Origin: Rummeliibacillus pycnus_A
GTDB taxonomy: Bacteria > Bacillota > Bacilli > Bacillales_A > Planococcaceae
NCBI RefSeq assembly: GCF_044359855.1
Contig: NZ_CP132291.1
Span: forward strand, 3,844,001-3,908,000
Direction: 5' to 3'
DNA: 64,000 nucleotides
The notes under the pieces: model-generated
What the model was told of the DNA's origin: nothing
What the model saw: only the letters and a program-made list of their open reading frames with translations
The model's database searches: none
Shown: positions 34,487-43,151 of the stretch, in pieces
Layout of the letters: every line of letters begins with the position of its first letter
Numbering within the stretch: position 1 is the first letter of the stretch
Program-made: the position numbers and the translations under genes

Positions 34487-34885
34487 ATGAACATTATTTT
34501 TCACGAAATCTTTCAAACGACACGACAATTCACTAACAATTTAAATACTGTTTTAAAGGACTATGGTTTATACAATAGCCAATGGTCTATTTTGTTTACG
34601 GTGCATCAGCATAAAAAGATGACATTAACAGAAATATGGAAGTATTTGAATGTTGAAGCACCAACTGTAACAAGAACAGTTACAAGATTAGAACAACTTG
34701 GCTGGTTAGTACGACATGATGGAGAAGACCGTCGTTCGAAGATCGTTACATTGTCGGAAGAAGGACTTAAAAAGTATCCAGCAGTTGAAGCAGCTGTAAT
34801 ACAATTTGAAAATTCAAGTGCCAAAGGATTAACTATTGAAGAACAACAGATGTTTTTGTCTCTCTTACGAAAATTGAAGGGATGA
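34487..34885 (+). CDS. MarR-family regulator of an MFS exporter
   Basis: The 132-residue winged-helix protein has HTH MTLTEIWKYLNVEAPTVTRTVTRLEQLGWL (about 45-74) and wing DGEDRRSKIVTLSEEG. It is followed seven bases later by an MFS transporter gene and preceded by a 20-base palindrome. Such MarR-MFS pairs usually form a ligand-induced drug or metabolite efflux unit with autorepression. Confidence 0.9.
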   Translation: MNIIFHEIFQTTRQFTNNLNTVLKDYGLYNSQWSILFTVHQHKKMTLTEIWKYLNVEAPTVTRTVTRLEQLGWLVRHDGEDRRSKIVTLSEEGLKKYPAVEAAVIQFENSSAKGLTIEEQQMFLSLLRKLKG

Positions 34886-34892
34886 TGATTTT

Positions 34893-36071
34893 TTGGAAGA
34901 CCAAAATAGAATATGGACGAAAAGATTTATTAGCTTATTTTGCACGAATATGAGCGTGTTTTTTGTATTTTATGGATTAGTTTCTGTACTCCCACTATAT
35001 ACGACAGGAGAGCTTCATCGTTCAGAGGGTGATGCAGGGTTACTCCTTTCAATCTTCTTGCTTTCTGCAATTCTTATTCGACCATTTACAGGGAAAGCCC
35101 TTGATATAGTCGGAAAAAGAAAAATGCTATTAATGAGTTTGATCCTCTATCTAATTACAACTCTTTTATACATCTTTATAAAACCATTCTTGTTACTACT
35201 CATATTGCGTTTTATTCAAGGTATTTCTTTTAGTATCTTAACAACTGCAAATAACTCAATTGCAGCAGACATAGTGCCAAGATCACGAAAAGGTACAGGA
35301 TTAGGATATTTTACAATGTCTCTAAACTTAGCAGTAGTATTAGGGCCATTTGTTGGGTTACTTGTCATTCAATATTTAGATTTTGAGTTGTTATTTATTA
35401 TAATGAGTATTGTTGTTATATTAGGTGGTCTATGTGCAATGACTATTAAGTTAGATGATTTGCCAGTTCCACCAAAATCGGATAAATTCTCTTTTACACT
35501 TTCTGATTTATTTGAGAAAAAGGCTTTACCATATGCATTTTTTGCTTGTTTTATTGCAATTTCATATTCAAGTGTTTTATCCTTCTTATCAGTTTATGCT
35601 AAGGAACAACATTTGATGGGAGTAGCTAGCTTGTTTTATCTAGTGTATGCAGCAGCTATGCTTCTAACACGCCCAGTCACAGGGAAACTATATGATACGA
35701 AAGGCCCGAAATATGTTATAATCCCTGGATTCCTTTTCTTTGTACTTGGATTATTGACATTAGCTTCAGTAAATGGGCCTGTATTGTTTTTAGTAGCGGG
35801 TGTTTTGGTTGGTTTGGGGTATGGTGCATTGGTGCCAAGTTTTCAATCACTTTGCGTTCAATCAACAGAACATAGTCGAAGTGGTTACGCAACAGCCACT
35901 TTCTTCACTCTATTCGATGTAGGGATTGCACTTGGATCGTGGTTGCTAGGAATTGTAGCAACGCATTATCATTATGATGCTGTTTATGTAGTTGCAGCAG
36001 TAGTAGTCTTCATTACATGTTTAGTTTATTTTATAAAAACAATTCGTAAGCCACAGCATCAAACAATTTAA
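34893..36071 (+). CDS. MFS efflux transporter
   Basis: The 392-residue product has twelve membrane segments. The loop 2-3 motif is KALDIVGKRKML (the MFS G-x3-D-x2-G-R/K signature in relaxed form), repeated as GKLYDTKGPKYVI in the second half, with RFIQGISFSILTT in helix 4. It is a DHA1-type drug:H+ antiporter by layout. It starts at TTG after GGGATGATG, seven bases beyond the MarR stop, with no in-frame ATG nearby. The substrate is unknown. Confidence 0.9.
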   Translation: MEDQNRIWTKRFISLFCTNMSVFFVFYGLVSVLPLYTTGELHRSEGDAGLLLSIFLLSAILIRPFTGKALDIVGKRKMLLMSLILYLITTLLYIFIKPFLLLLILRFIQGISFSILTTANNSIAADIVPRSRKGTGLGYFTMSLNLAVVLGPFVGLLVIQYLDFELLFIIMSIVVILGGLCAMTIKLDDLPVPPKSDKFSFTLSDLFEKKALPYAFFACFIAISYSSVLSFLSVYAKEQHLMGVASLFYLVYAAAMLLTRPVTGKLYDTKGPKYVIIPGFLFFVLGLLTLASVNGPVLFLVAGVLVGLGYGALVPSFQSLCVQSTEHSRSGYATATFFTLFDVGIALGSWLLGIVATHYHYDAVYVVAAVVVFITCLVYFIKTIRKPQHQTI

Positions 36072-36085
36072 AAAGGTAATAATAA

Positions 36086-36128
36086 GGATTGAACTTAGAT
36101 GATTTAAAGTTCAATCCTTCTTTCTTTA
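36086..36128. terminator. Bidirectional terminator
   Basis: AAGGATTGAACTT pairs with AAGTTCAATCCTT, followed by a T-rich tract. It lies between convergent genes. Confidence 0.88.
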
Positions 36129-36140
36129 TATAACTGCCAC

Positions 36141-36536
36141 TCAATGTTGTTTTCCTTTTTGGATCCCTTGTCTAGCAAGTGCATCTGCAGCTTTATTTTG
36201 TGAATCTGGAATCCATTTGATAAAGAACAAATCAAATTGTCCTGTTAGTTTCAATGCAGCTTCTAAATAAGGTTTATACTCTTCATTTTTTACAAATTCT
36301 TTTTCAATAGAAGCAACTACGATTTTAGAATCAGAACGAACAGAAATTATACCAGTAGTTATCTTTGCCGCTTCTTGCAATCCCCGAATAAGAGCCATAA
36401 ATTCAGCAACATGATTATTTGTAATACCAATGGGTTCACTTATTTTAACTTGGTGACCCTCGCCCTTTATGAAAACGCCAATGGCACTGGGACCTGGATT
36501 TCCTGCACTTGCAGCATCAATATATACTTCTAACAT
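36141..36536 (-). CDS. RNase HI-like protein (YpeP type)
   Basis: The 131-residue RNase H fold shows the acidic residues in order: Asp in VYIDAAS, Glu in NNHVAEFMALIRGL, Asp in SVRSDSKIV and Asp in NKAADALARQG. It lacks the basic protrusion of E. coli RNase HI, as in the reverse-transcriptase-like/YpeP group. It would cleave RNA of RNA-DNA hybrids. It diverges from the DUF2602 zinc-finger gene, the same neighbourhood as ypeP-ypeQ in B. subtilis. Confidence 0.88.
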   Translation of the reverse strand: MLEVYIDAASAGNPGPSAIGVFIKGEGHQVKISEPIGITNNHVAEFMALIRGLQEAAKITTGIISVRSDSKIVVASIEKEFVKNEEYKPYLEAALKLTGQFDLFFIKWIPDSQNKAADALARQGIQKGKQH

Positions 36537-36625
36537 CTCATCACCACTTCCAAGTTCTATACTTGCATCTTAACACATATCGGTAGTAGAATAGACAAAT
36601 ACTGCAAATGAGGTGATTCACTTTG

Positions 36626-36820
36626 ATGGAGCAGGTCACCATCGTAAAAGATATCGATGAACTGTTAGGAAACTATTGCGAAGGCTGTTTAGTTAAAAAA
36701 CAAATGCGAAAAGAACGTGGCAAAGCAGGTGCTCATAAATTTTGTATTGGATCTTGCACAGTCGGTGAGCAGTTACAGTTTTTAGGTCAAGAATTATTAA
36801 AGTCTTATACAAAATCATAA
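36626..36820 (+). CDS. Zinc-finger protein of the DUF2602 (YpeQ) family
   Basis: The product has 64 residues with four cysteines in the order C-x2-C (YCEGC) and CIGSC, spaced for a zinc knuckle, and a basic linker (KKQMRKERGK). The ATG at 36626, nine bases after GAGGTG, is chosen; a TTG one codon earlier is also possible. It is divergent from the RNase H-like gene. Function unknown, with a nucleic-acid or protein-binding role inferred from the finger. Confidence 0.85.
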   Translation: MEQVTIVKDIDELLGNYCEGCLVKKQMRKERGKAGAHKFCIGSCTVGEQLQFLGQELLKSYTKS

Positions 36821-36844
36821 TAATCTAAAACATAGATTTTTTGT

Positions 36845-36879
36845 AAAAAACACCATAAGTTTTCTTATGGTGTTTTTTT
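36845..36879 (+). terminator. Terminator of the zinc-finger gene
   Basis: AAAACACCATAAG pairs with CTTATGGTGTTTT over a TTTT loop, then T3. Confidence 0.93.
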
Positions 36880-37072
36880 AAATGTTGTAGAGAAAATCTA
36901 AAGAAACGAATATAATTGTATCCTAGATATTTTGAAAAATGATCAATTGTATAAATTTAGAATAGTAATTTAACTAAATGTATTGACTATTTTTAATATA
37001 ATCTGTACACTGTGAAAAAACAATTGTTTGCTATAGGGGTACAAAAGAAAATTAACGTAAGGATCTGATGAG

Positions 37073-38440
37073 ATGAAAGTATGTAAATTTGGTGGAACTT
37101 CAGTCGCTAGTGCAGAGCAAATTAAAAAAGTAGCTGCAATTGTAAAATCTGATGTTACTCGAAGATTTGTAGTAGTATCTGCACCAGGTAAACGATATAG
37201 TGAGGATTTTAAAGTTACTGATTTATTAATTGAATTAGCAGAAGCAATTATTGCAGACATCAAGTATGAAGAAAAACTGCAAAATGTGGTTAATCGGTAT
37301 AAAGAAAATGCGGAAGGCTTAGGCCTTGACCCTTCAATTACTGAAGAAATTGCAGCAGATTTACATGCACGAATTGATAAGGCTTCCAAAATTAGTGAGG
37401 AATATTTACTTGATACATTAAAAGCAAGTGGCGAAGATAATAATGCCAAAATGATAGCGCAGTTTTTTAACAATATTGGTATTAAAGCAAAATATGTTAG
37501 TCCTAAAGAGGCGGGACTTATTGTAAATAGTGGACCTGAACGAGCTCAAGCTCAGCCAGAAGCTTATGCTAATCTAAACGCTCTAAAAAATTCTGCAGAA
37601 GTAATCGTTTTTCCAGGTTTCTTTGGATATACTAAAAACGGTGTATTACGTACCTTTGATCGTGGAGGTTCTGATATTACAGGATCAATTTTGGCAGCTT
37701 CTGTTCAAGCTAGTCTGTATGAAAACTTTACAGATGTGGATTGTGTATATAGCGTAAATCCGAATGTGATAACTAATCCTTTAGAAATTGAAGAAATTAC
37801 ATACAGAGAAATGGGAGAACTTTCATATGCCGGTTTTTCTGTATTTCATCATGAAGCACTAATGCCTGTGGTTAAACTAGGTATCCCAGTTAACATTAAA
37901 AATACAAACAATCCTCAAGCAGAGGGAACAAGAATCGTTTCAAACCGAAAAGAAAATCTTCGACCAGTTACAGGGATTTCAGCAGACTCTGGATTCTCCA
38001 TTTTATATGTAAGAAAATATTTGATGAATAGAGAAATAGGAATTGGGCGTAAATTACTTCAAATCTTAGAAGAAGAACAGATTTCATATGAACACACACC
38101 ATCTGGATTGGATGATATTTCGGTTATTATTCGTACCCACCAATTATCACCTAAGAAAGAAGAACGAATTGTTAATCGTGTTTATAGAGAATTACATGCA
38201 GATGATGCATACTTCCGCCACGGTTTTTCGATGATTGTTGTTGTGGGAGAAGGTATGAAAAATAATACTGGTTTAGCAGCACGAGCAACTGCAACTATTT
38301 CAAAAACTGGTGCGAATATTGAAATGATTAACCAAGGGTCGTCAGAAGTAAGTTTGTCATTTGGTGTCCAAGAAAAATTTGAAAATGTGATTTTGCAAGC
38401 ATTATATAATGAGTTTTTTGCAGTTGTAGCTGTAAGATAA
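37073..38440 (+). CDS. Aspartate kinase (YclM/aspartokinase III type)
   Basis: The 455-residue product starts MKVCKFGGTSVASAEQ (ATP-binding KFGGTS) and contains FDRGGSDITGS (aspartate binding) and FTDVDCVYSVNPNV. Two ACT domains make up the last 140 residues (TGISADSGFSILYV; IVVVGEGMKNNTGLAARA with NIEMINQGSSEVSLSF). It commits aspartate to lysine, threonine and methionine. Length and start resemble B. subtilis YclM, which is feedback-inhibited by lysine plus threonine. No lysine riboswitch is seen upstream, and it stands alone. Confidence 0.93.
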   Translation: MKVCKFGGTSVASAEQIKKVAAIVKSDVTRRFVVVSAPGKRYSEDFKVTDLLIELAEAIIADIKYEEKLQNVVNRYKENAEGLGLDPSITEEIAADLHARIDKASKISEEYLLDTLKASGEDNNAKMIAQFFNNIGIKAKYVSPKEAGLIVNSGPERAQAQPEAYANLNALKNSAEVIVFPGFFGYTKNGVLRTFDRGGSDITGSILAASVQASLYENFTDVDCVYSVNPNVITNPLEIEEITYREMGELSYAGFSVFHHEALMPVVKLGIPVNIKNTNNPQAEGTRIVSNRKENLRPVTGISADSGFSILYVRKYLMNREIGIGRKLLQILEEEQISYEHTPSGLDDISVIIRTHQLSPKKEERIVNRVYRELHADDAYFRHGFSMIVVVGEGMKNNTGLAARATATISKTGANIEMINQGSSEVSLSFGVQEKFENVILQALYNEFFAVVAVR

Positions 38441-38449
38441 ATATTGTAA

Positions 38450-38480
38450 ACAAAACGCCTTTTAATTAAGGTGTTTTTTT
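38450..38480 (+). terminator. Terminator of the aspartokinase gene
   Basis: AAAACGCCTT pairs with AAGGTGTTTT around TTAATT, then T3. Confidence 0.85.
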
Positions 38481-38617
38481 ATAGGCTCTGTTAAATGATA
38501 TTGTTGATTTTTTATTGTATTCTTACTTGAACGAAAGGCGACGGCTCCTGTGGGAAAGCGGTTCCTTCCGTAGCGAAACGTATGAAACATTAATAGCGTT
38601 GTTAAACAAATTCTTTT
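38477..38617. repeat. Dispersed intergenic repeat (family B)
   Basis: The element begins TTTATAGGCTCTGTTAAA and contains ATTGTTGATTTT, CTTACTTGAACGAAAGGCGA and CTCCTGTGGGAAAGCGG, with GC far above the surrounding DNA. Part of it recurs at 22044-22092. The mirror image of its left end (TTTAACAAAGCCCATAAA) occurs at 55050-55070. It looks like a non-coding mobile repeat common in Bacillaceae. Confidence 0.65.
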
Positions 38618-38742
38618 TATAAGGAAAAGTGAATTCTTTTATAATTTTTAGAAAAAAATAATATATTAATAACAGCTTTAATTTGCTTTTTTAATATGAT
38701 TTCCTATAAATTTAGAATAGTAAGAAAAAATAGGAGGTGAAT

Positions 38743-38776
38743 TCTCTACGTTGAAAAAGTGTATTTGACGTAGAGA
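38743..38776 (+). promoter_or_regulatory. Hairpin between ribosome site and start codon
   Basis: After AGGAGGTGA, TCTCTACG (38743-38750) pairs perfectly with CGTAGAGA (38769-38776), placed before the TTG start of the CNNM gene. The loop contains a five-codon TTG-led mini-frame ending in TGA. A translational control element is possible. Confidence 0.4.
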
Positions 38777-38784
38777 GACCGTAT

Positions 38785-40092
38785 TTGGACATTGAAATAG
38801 CCAGTAATTTAGTTCTGTTTGTTATTTTAATTGCGATGACCGGATTTTTTGTCGCAACTGAATTCGCAATTGTAAAAGTGAGGACAACGCGAATCGATCA
38901 GTTACTCGCAGAGGGCAACAAAAAAGCGATAAAAGCGAAAAAGGTGCTAACACATCTAGATGAATATTTATCTGCATGTCAGCTAGGTATTACTATTACC
39001 GCACTCGGCTTAGGTTGGATTGGCGAACCAGCAGCAGATAAACTATTGCGTCCGCTTTTTGAAGCAATTGGTGTAGAAGGAAGTACAGCAACTTTGCTGT
39101 CCTTTATTGTTGCTTTCTCAGTTGTAACGTTTTTACATGTTGTAGTAGGTGAATTAGCACCGAAGACTTTTGCGATTCAACAAGCAGAGAAGATTACCTT
39201 GAATTTTTCAGGGGTGTTAATACTTTTTCATAACATCATGTATCCAGTAATCAAATTATTAAATGGATCAGCGAGAGTTTTGACGAGTATTTTTGGCTTG
39301 AAAATGCAATCCGAAGGAGAAGAAGTTCATAGTGAGGAAGAATTACGTATGATTTTATCCGATAGCTATAAGAATGGTGAAATCAATCCTTCCGAATATA
39401 AATTAGTGAATCAAATCTTTGAGTTTGATGAACGGATTGCAAAGGAAATTATGGTGCCTCGAACTGAAATTGTAAGTTTTGATAAGGAAACAACATTAGA
39501 TGAAGTTTTTGAGTTGATGAATTTGGAGCAATATACACGTTATCCAGTTACTGATGGTGATAAAGACCACGTAATAGGAATCGTTAATATGAAACAGCTC
39601 TTATCAGCGCTTATTATAGATGAAAAAAGCGGATCTAAAACAGTGCAGAATTATATCCAACCAGTTATTCGTATTATTGAAACAGTCCCAATTAACAATC
39701 TACTAGTTAAATTTCAAAAAGAGAGAATTCATATGGCCATTTTACTTGATGAATACGGCGGCACATCAGGACTTGTAACGATAGAAGATATTATTGAAGA
39801 AATTGTTGGTGAAATTAGAGACGAGTTTGATGGTGATGAATTACCAGAGATTCAAAAAGTAGCAGAAGGCCATTTTAGTTTCGATGGTAAAGTATTGCTT
39901 AATCAAGTAAATGATATGTTGGGTGTACAAATTGATGAGGAAGCGATTGATACAATTGGTGGCTGGTTTATGTCACATCAAGATAATGCAAAAGAAGGAG
40001 ATTTCTTTGAAGCAGACGGTTTTCAATTTATCGTAAATGAAGTGAATAAGCATCAAATCGTCAGAATTGAAGCAAAAAGGGTAGGGGTATAG
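38785..40092 (+). CDS. CNNM/CorC-family transporter (MpfA/YhdP type)
   Basis: The 435-residue product has an N-terminal DUF21 membrane domain (about 1-190, three to four helices, with FVATEFAIVKVRTTRI and a GELAPKTFAIQ motif). A CBS pair follows (about 215-335; IMVPRTEIVS, GGTSGLVTIEDIIEEIVGEI), then a CorC/HlyC C-terminal domain (DTIGGWF). Relatives such as MpfA export Mg2+. Despite the old label hemolysin it is not a toxin. The start is TTG by alignment with the family's LDIEI beginning. The strong AGGAGG is far upstream across a hairpin. Confidence 0.88.
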   Translation: MDIEIASNLVLFVILIAMTGFFVATEFAIVKVRTTRIDQLLAEGNKKAIKAKKVLTHLDEYLSACQLGITITALGLGWIGEPAADKLLRPLFEAIGVEGSTATLLSFIVAFSVVTFLHVVVGELAPKTFAIQQAEKITLNFSGVLILFHNIMYPVIKLLNGSARVLTSIFGLKMQSEGEEVHSEEELRMILSDSYKNGEINPSEYKLVNQIFEFDERIAKEIMVPRTEIVSFDKETTLDEVFELMNLEQYTRYPVTDGDKDHVIGIVNMKQLLSALIIDEKSGSKTVQNYIQPVIRIIETVPINNLLVKFQKERIHMAILLDEYGGTSGLVTIEDIIEEIVGEIRDEFDGDELPEIQKVAEGHFSFDGKVLLNQVNDMLGVQIDEEAIDTIGGWFMSHQDNAKEGDFFEADGFQFIVNEVNKHQIVRIEAKRVGV

Positions 40093-40093
40093 A

Positions 40094-40130
40094 AAAAAGC
40101 TATTCAGTCATTCGACTGAGTAGCTTTTAT
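40094..40130. terminator. Bidirectional terminator
   Basis: AAAAGCTA..CAGTC pairs with GACTG..TAGCTTTT around ATTC, between convergent genes. Confidence 0.85.
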
Positions 40131-40132
40131 AT

Positions 40133-40333
40133 TTATAATTTAATTACATTTGCCGCTTGGGGACCGCGGTTTCCTTCGATAATATCGAAACTCACATTTT
40201 GTCCTTCATCTAAAGTACGAAAACCTTCTTCTTGAATGCCAGTGAAATGGACAAAAACGTCATCACCATTATTGTACTCAATAAAACCATAGCCTTTTTC
40301 GTTATCGAACCATTTTACTTTTCCGTGGTGCAT
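40133..40333 (-). CDS. Cold-shock protein (CspA family)
   Basis: The 66-residue OB-fold protein has GKVKWFDNEKGYGFIEYN (RNP1 KGYGFI) and DVFVHFTGI (RNP2 VFVHF), standard Csp length. The start is the ATG after GGGAGGAACGCGA; the longer frame begins inside the ribosome site. It binds single-stranded RNA/DNA as an RNA chaperone. The region upstream contains a run of short hairpins (for example GGAGTGAA with TTTCACTTCC near 40516) that could be a long structured 5' leader, as is typical for csp genes. Confidence 0.95.
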   Translation of the reverse strand: MHHGKVKWFDNEKGYGFIEYNNGDDVFVHFTGIQEEGFRTLDEGQNVSFDIIEGNRGPQAANVIKL

Positions 40334-40703
40334 TCGCGTTCCTCCCAACAACAAAATTCAAATTTTCACATTTATTAAGCATTAGCGGCAAGTCCAAACA
40401 TCCACTTCGACTTCAAGACCCAGGTGTGAGACAGGAAAGTAAGGAATCAACTGTCCGTAAAATCTGATTTGTTTACTAACACTTCATAGGGGACAAGAAA
40501 ATCCACACGGAGTGAAGTTTCACTTCCCCCAATAATAAATGATGGATAAACTATACATGATTATATAAAAAATGTCAATTATTTGTCGATACTTAGCTCT
40601 AATTGCTGAATATTCTATTTTATAGTATGGTTAGGTTAGTAAGAGGGTGAGGATCAATTATAAAGCTCATCTATAATTTTTGAAACGGAAAGAAGGAACC
40701 GCT
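40334..40703. promoter_or_regulatory. Divergent region: csp leader and fhs promoter
   Basis: No gene is visible. The part next to csp is more GC-rich and hairpin-forming than the rest, compatible with a transcribed leader. I see no folate riboswitch ahead of fhs. Confidence 0.45.
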
Positions 40704-42383
40704 GTGTCAAAAACTACCCAACCTTTATCAGATTTAGAAATCGCAAGAAATGCAACAATGCGTCCAATAGCAGAAATTGCAGAAGTTGCAGGTATTCCAG
40801 AAGATGCTCTAGAGCTTTATGGGAAATACAAAGCTAAAATCGATGTTAGTAAACTATCGCAATATACACCAAATGCAAAAGTAATTCTTGTTACTGCAAC
40901 GAATCCAACACCAGCTGGAGAAGGAAAATCGACTGTAACTGTTGGGCTTGCAGATGCTTTACATAGATTAGAACAAAATGTTATGGTCGCTCTGCGGGAA
41001 CCTTCATTGGGACCTGTTATGGGGATAAAAGGTGGTGCCACAGGAGGTGGTTACGCTCAAGTATTACCTATGGATGATATAAATCTTCATTTTACTGGCG
41101 ATATACACGCAATTACAACTGCAAATAATGCACTATCAGCATTAATTGATAATCATATTCATCAAGGAAATATACTTAATATTGACCCACGCCGAATTAT
41201 TTGGAAACGTGTATTAGATATGAATGATCGTGCTTTACGCCACATTGTAATAGGTCTAGGTGGTCCTGGACAAGGAACACCACGTGAAGATGGTTTTGAT
41301 ATTACCGTTGCATCTGAAATCATGGCAATTTTCTGCTTGGCAACAGACCTTCAAGATTTGAAAAAAAGACTTTCTGATATTGTGATCGGCTATACTTATG
41401 GCAAAGAACCTGTCTTTGTTCGTGATTTAGGTGTTGAAGGAGCGCTAACTCTTCTATTAAAAGATGCGTTCAAACCAAATCTAGTCCAAACAATTGAAGG
41501 TACTCCAGCCATTATTCATGGTGGTCCATTTGCGAATATTGCACATGGCTGTAACTCAATCCAAGCAACGAATACTGCACGCAAGCTTGCTGATATCGTT
41601 GTGACAGAAGCTGGATTTGGTGCTGATTTAGGTGCTGAAAAGTTCATGGATATTAAAGCTGTTCAAGGAAACATTAAACCAGATGCGGTAGTAATCGTAG
41701 CAACGGCACGCGCATTAAAAATGCATGGCGGTGTTGATAAAACAGAACTAAAAACAGAAAACGTTGAAGCGATTAAAAAAGGCATTACAAACCTTGGAAA
41801 ACATATCGATACTGTTCGTCAGTTTGGTGTAGAGCCGATTATTGCTTTGAACCGTTTTATTACAGATACAGAAGCAGAAATTGAAGAAATTATGGAATGG
41901 TGTAATGATCAACACGTTAAAGTGGCTCGCACAAATGTCTGGGAAGAAGGCGGTGCAGGCGGTATAGAGCTTGCAAAGGCAGTGCTAGAAGTTGTAAATA
42001 AAGAAAATCACTTCAAACCAATTTATGATGTTACGGATTCAATTGAACATAAAGTACGTTCAATTGTTCAAAAGGTTTATGGTGCTCAAGATGTGAAATT
42101 TACAGATAATGCACAAAAACAAATTGCTGAAATCGAAAAATTCGGTTGGGATTCAATGCCAATCTGTATGGCAAAAACGCAATACTCATTGTCTGACCAA
42201 CCTAAATTACTAGGTCGCCCTGAAGGATTTACCATTACAGTCCGTGAACTCATTCCAAAGCTTGGTGCTAAATTTATCGTTTGCTTAACAGGTGATATTA
42301 TGACAATGCCTGGTCTTCCTAAAGTACCTGCTGCATTGAAAATGGATGTAGACGAAAATGGCAACGCAGTAGGATTATTCTAA
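40704..42383 (+). CDS. fhs: Formate-tetrahydrofolate ligase
   Basis: The 559-residue product has the P-loop-like TATNPTPAGEGKSTVTVGL (near residue 75), GIKGGATGGGYAQVLPMDDINLHFTGD, FANIAHGCNS and EAGFGADLGAEKFMDIK, all diagnostic of Fhs. It makes 10-formyl-THF from formate, ATP and THF. The GTG at 40704 lies six bases after GAAGGAA and is preferred to the TTG 24 bases upstream. It is monocistronic with a strong terminator. Confidence 0.95.
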   Translation: MSKTTQPLSDLEIARNATMRPIAEIAEVAGIPEDALELYGKYKAKIDVSKLSQYTPNAKVILVTATNPTPAGEGKSTVTVGLADALHRLEQNVMVALREPSLGPVMGIKGGATGGGYAQVLPMDDINLHFTGDIHAITTANNALSALIDNHIHQGNILNIDPRRIIWKRVLDMNDRALRHIVIGLGGPGQGTPREDGFDITVASEIMAIFCLATDLQDLKKRLSDIVIGYTYGKEPVFVRDLGVEGALTLLLKDAFKPNLVQTIEGTPAIIHGGPFANIAHGCNSIQATNTARKLADIVVTEAGFGADLGAEKFMDIKAVQGNIKPDAVVIVATARALKMHGGVDKTELKTENVEAIKKGITNLGKHIDTVRQFGVEPIIALNRFITDTEAEIEEIMEWCNDQHVKVARTNVWEEGGAGGIELAKAVLEVVNKENHFKPIYDVTDSIEHKVRSIVQKVYGAQDVKFTDNAQKQIAEIEKFGWDSMPICMAKTQYSLSDQPKLLGRPEGFTITVRELIPKLGAKFIVCLTGDIMTMPGLPKVPAALKMDVDENGNAVGLF

Positions 42384-42393
42384 TAATCAACTA

Positions 42394-42440
42394 GAAAGAC
42401 TATTTCCATTGCAAATTTTGTAGTGGAAATAGTCTTTTTT
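42394..42440 (+). terminator. Terminator of fhs
   Basis: AAAGACTATTTCCA pairs perfectly with TGGAAATAGTCTTT, then T3. Confidence 0.92.
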
Positions 42441-42521
42441 AGTGAATTCATTCGTCAATGCACAATGATCGTGTATTTCTCGGTATAATAGAACTACTGC
42501 AAGAAAAGGAGTAATTTAATT

Positions 42522-43151
42522 ATGAATAAAGTGGAGCAATGCGAACAATTTGTAAAATCCATTTACGAACAATTTGACGCTAGTCATGATTTTCAGCATA
42601 TTGAACGTGTCATGATGAATGCAAAAGCAATTTTAAAAACAGAACTATCAGCTAATGAAGAATTGGTCCAATTAGCTGTTTTATTACATGATGTAAGTGA
42701 TCCAAAGTATACCACTGGAAAAGAAAATGAAATAACAATTTTAAATCAACTGGAGTTAACGCAAGAAGAGATTCAACAAATTCAAGAAATAATTGCTGCT
42801 GTATCATTCCGCGGGGGTAATGAGCTTGAGGCAAAATCACTAGAAGCAAAAATTGTACGAGATGCGGACAGACTGGATGCGATTGGTGCAGTAGGGATTG
42901 CAAGAACTTTCGCATTTGGTGGAGCGAAAGGACGTAAGTTGTATGATGTGAAGGAAGAATCTCGTCAGCAAATGACAGAAGAGGAATATCGCAAAAAAGA
43001 AACGGCATCTGTTACACATTTTTATGAAAAGCTTCTATTGTTAAAAGATTTAATGACTACAGCTAAAGGAAAGCAATTGGCTGAAGAACGCCATCAATTT
43101 ATGGTAGACTTTTTAAAACAACTGAAGTTAGAAAGAGAAGGGGAATTATGA
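42522..43151 (+). CDS. HD-domain phosphohydrolase (YedJ-like)
   Basis: The 209-residue product shows the HD metal ligands in order: His in SHDFQHIERV (about 23), HD in LLHDVSDPKY, and Asp in IVRDADRLDAIGAVGIARTF. Relatives such as YedJ are nucleotide or phosphate-ester hydrolases of unsettled substrate. AAAAGGAG precedes the ATG. The stop overlaps the ABC-F start (ATGA), so it heads a run of three genes. Confidence 0.9.
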   Translation: MNKVEQCEQFVKSIYEQFDASHDFQHIERVMMNAKAILKTELSANEELVQLAVLLHDVSDPKYTTGKENEITILNQLELTQEEIQQIQEIIAAVSFRGGNELEAKSLEAKIVRDADRLDAIGAVGIARTFAFGGAKGRKLYDVKEESRQQMTEEEYRKKETASVTHFYEKLLLLKDLMTTAKGKQLAEERHQFMVDFLKQLKLEREGEL

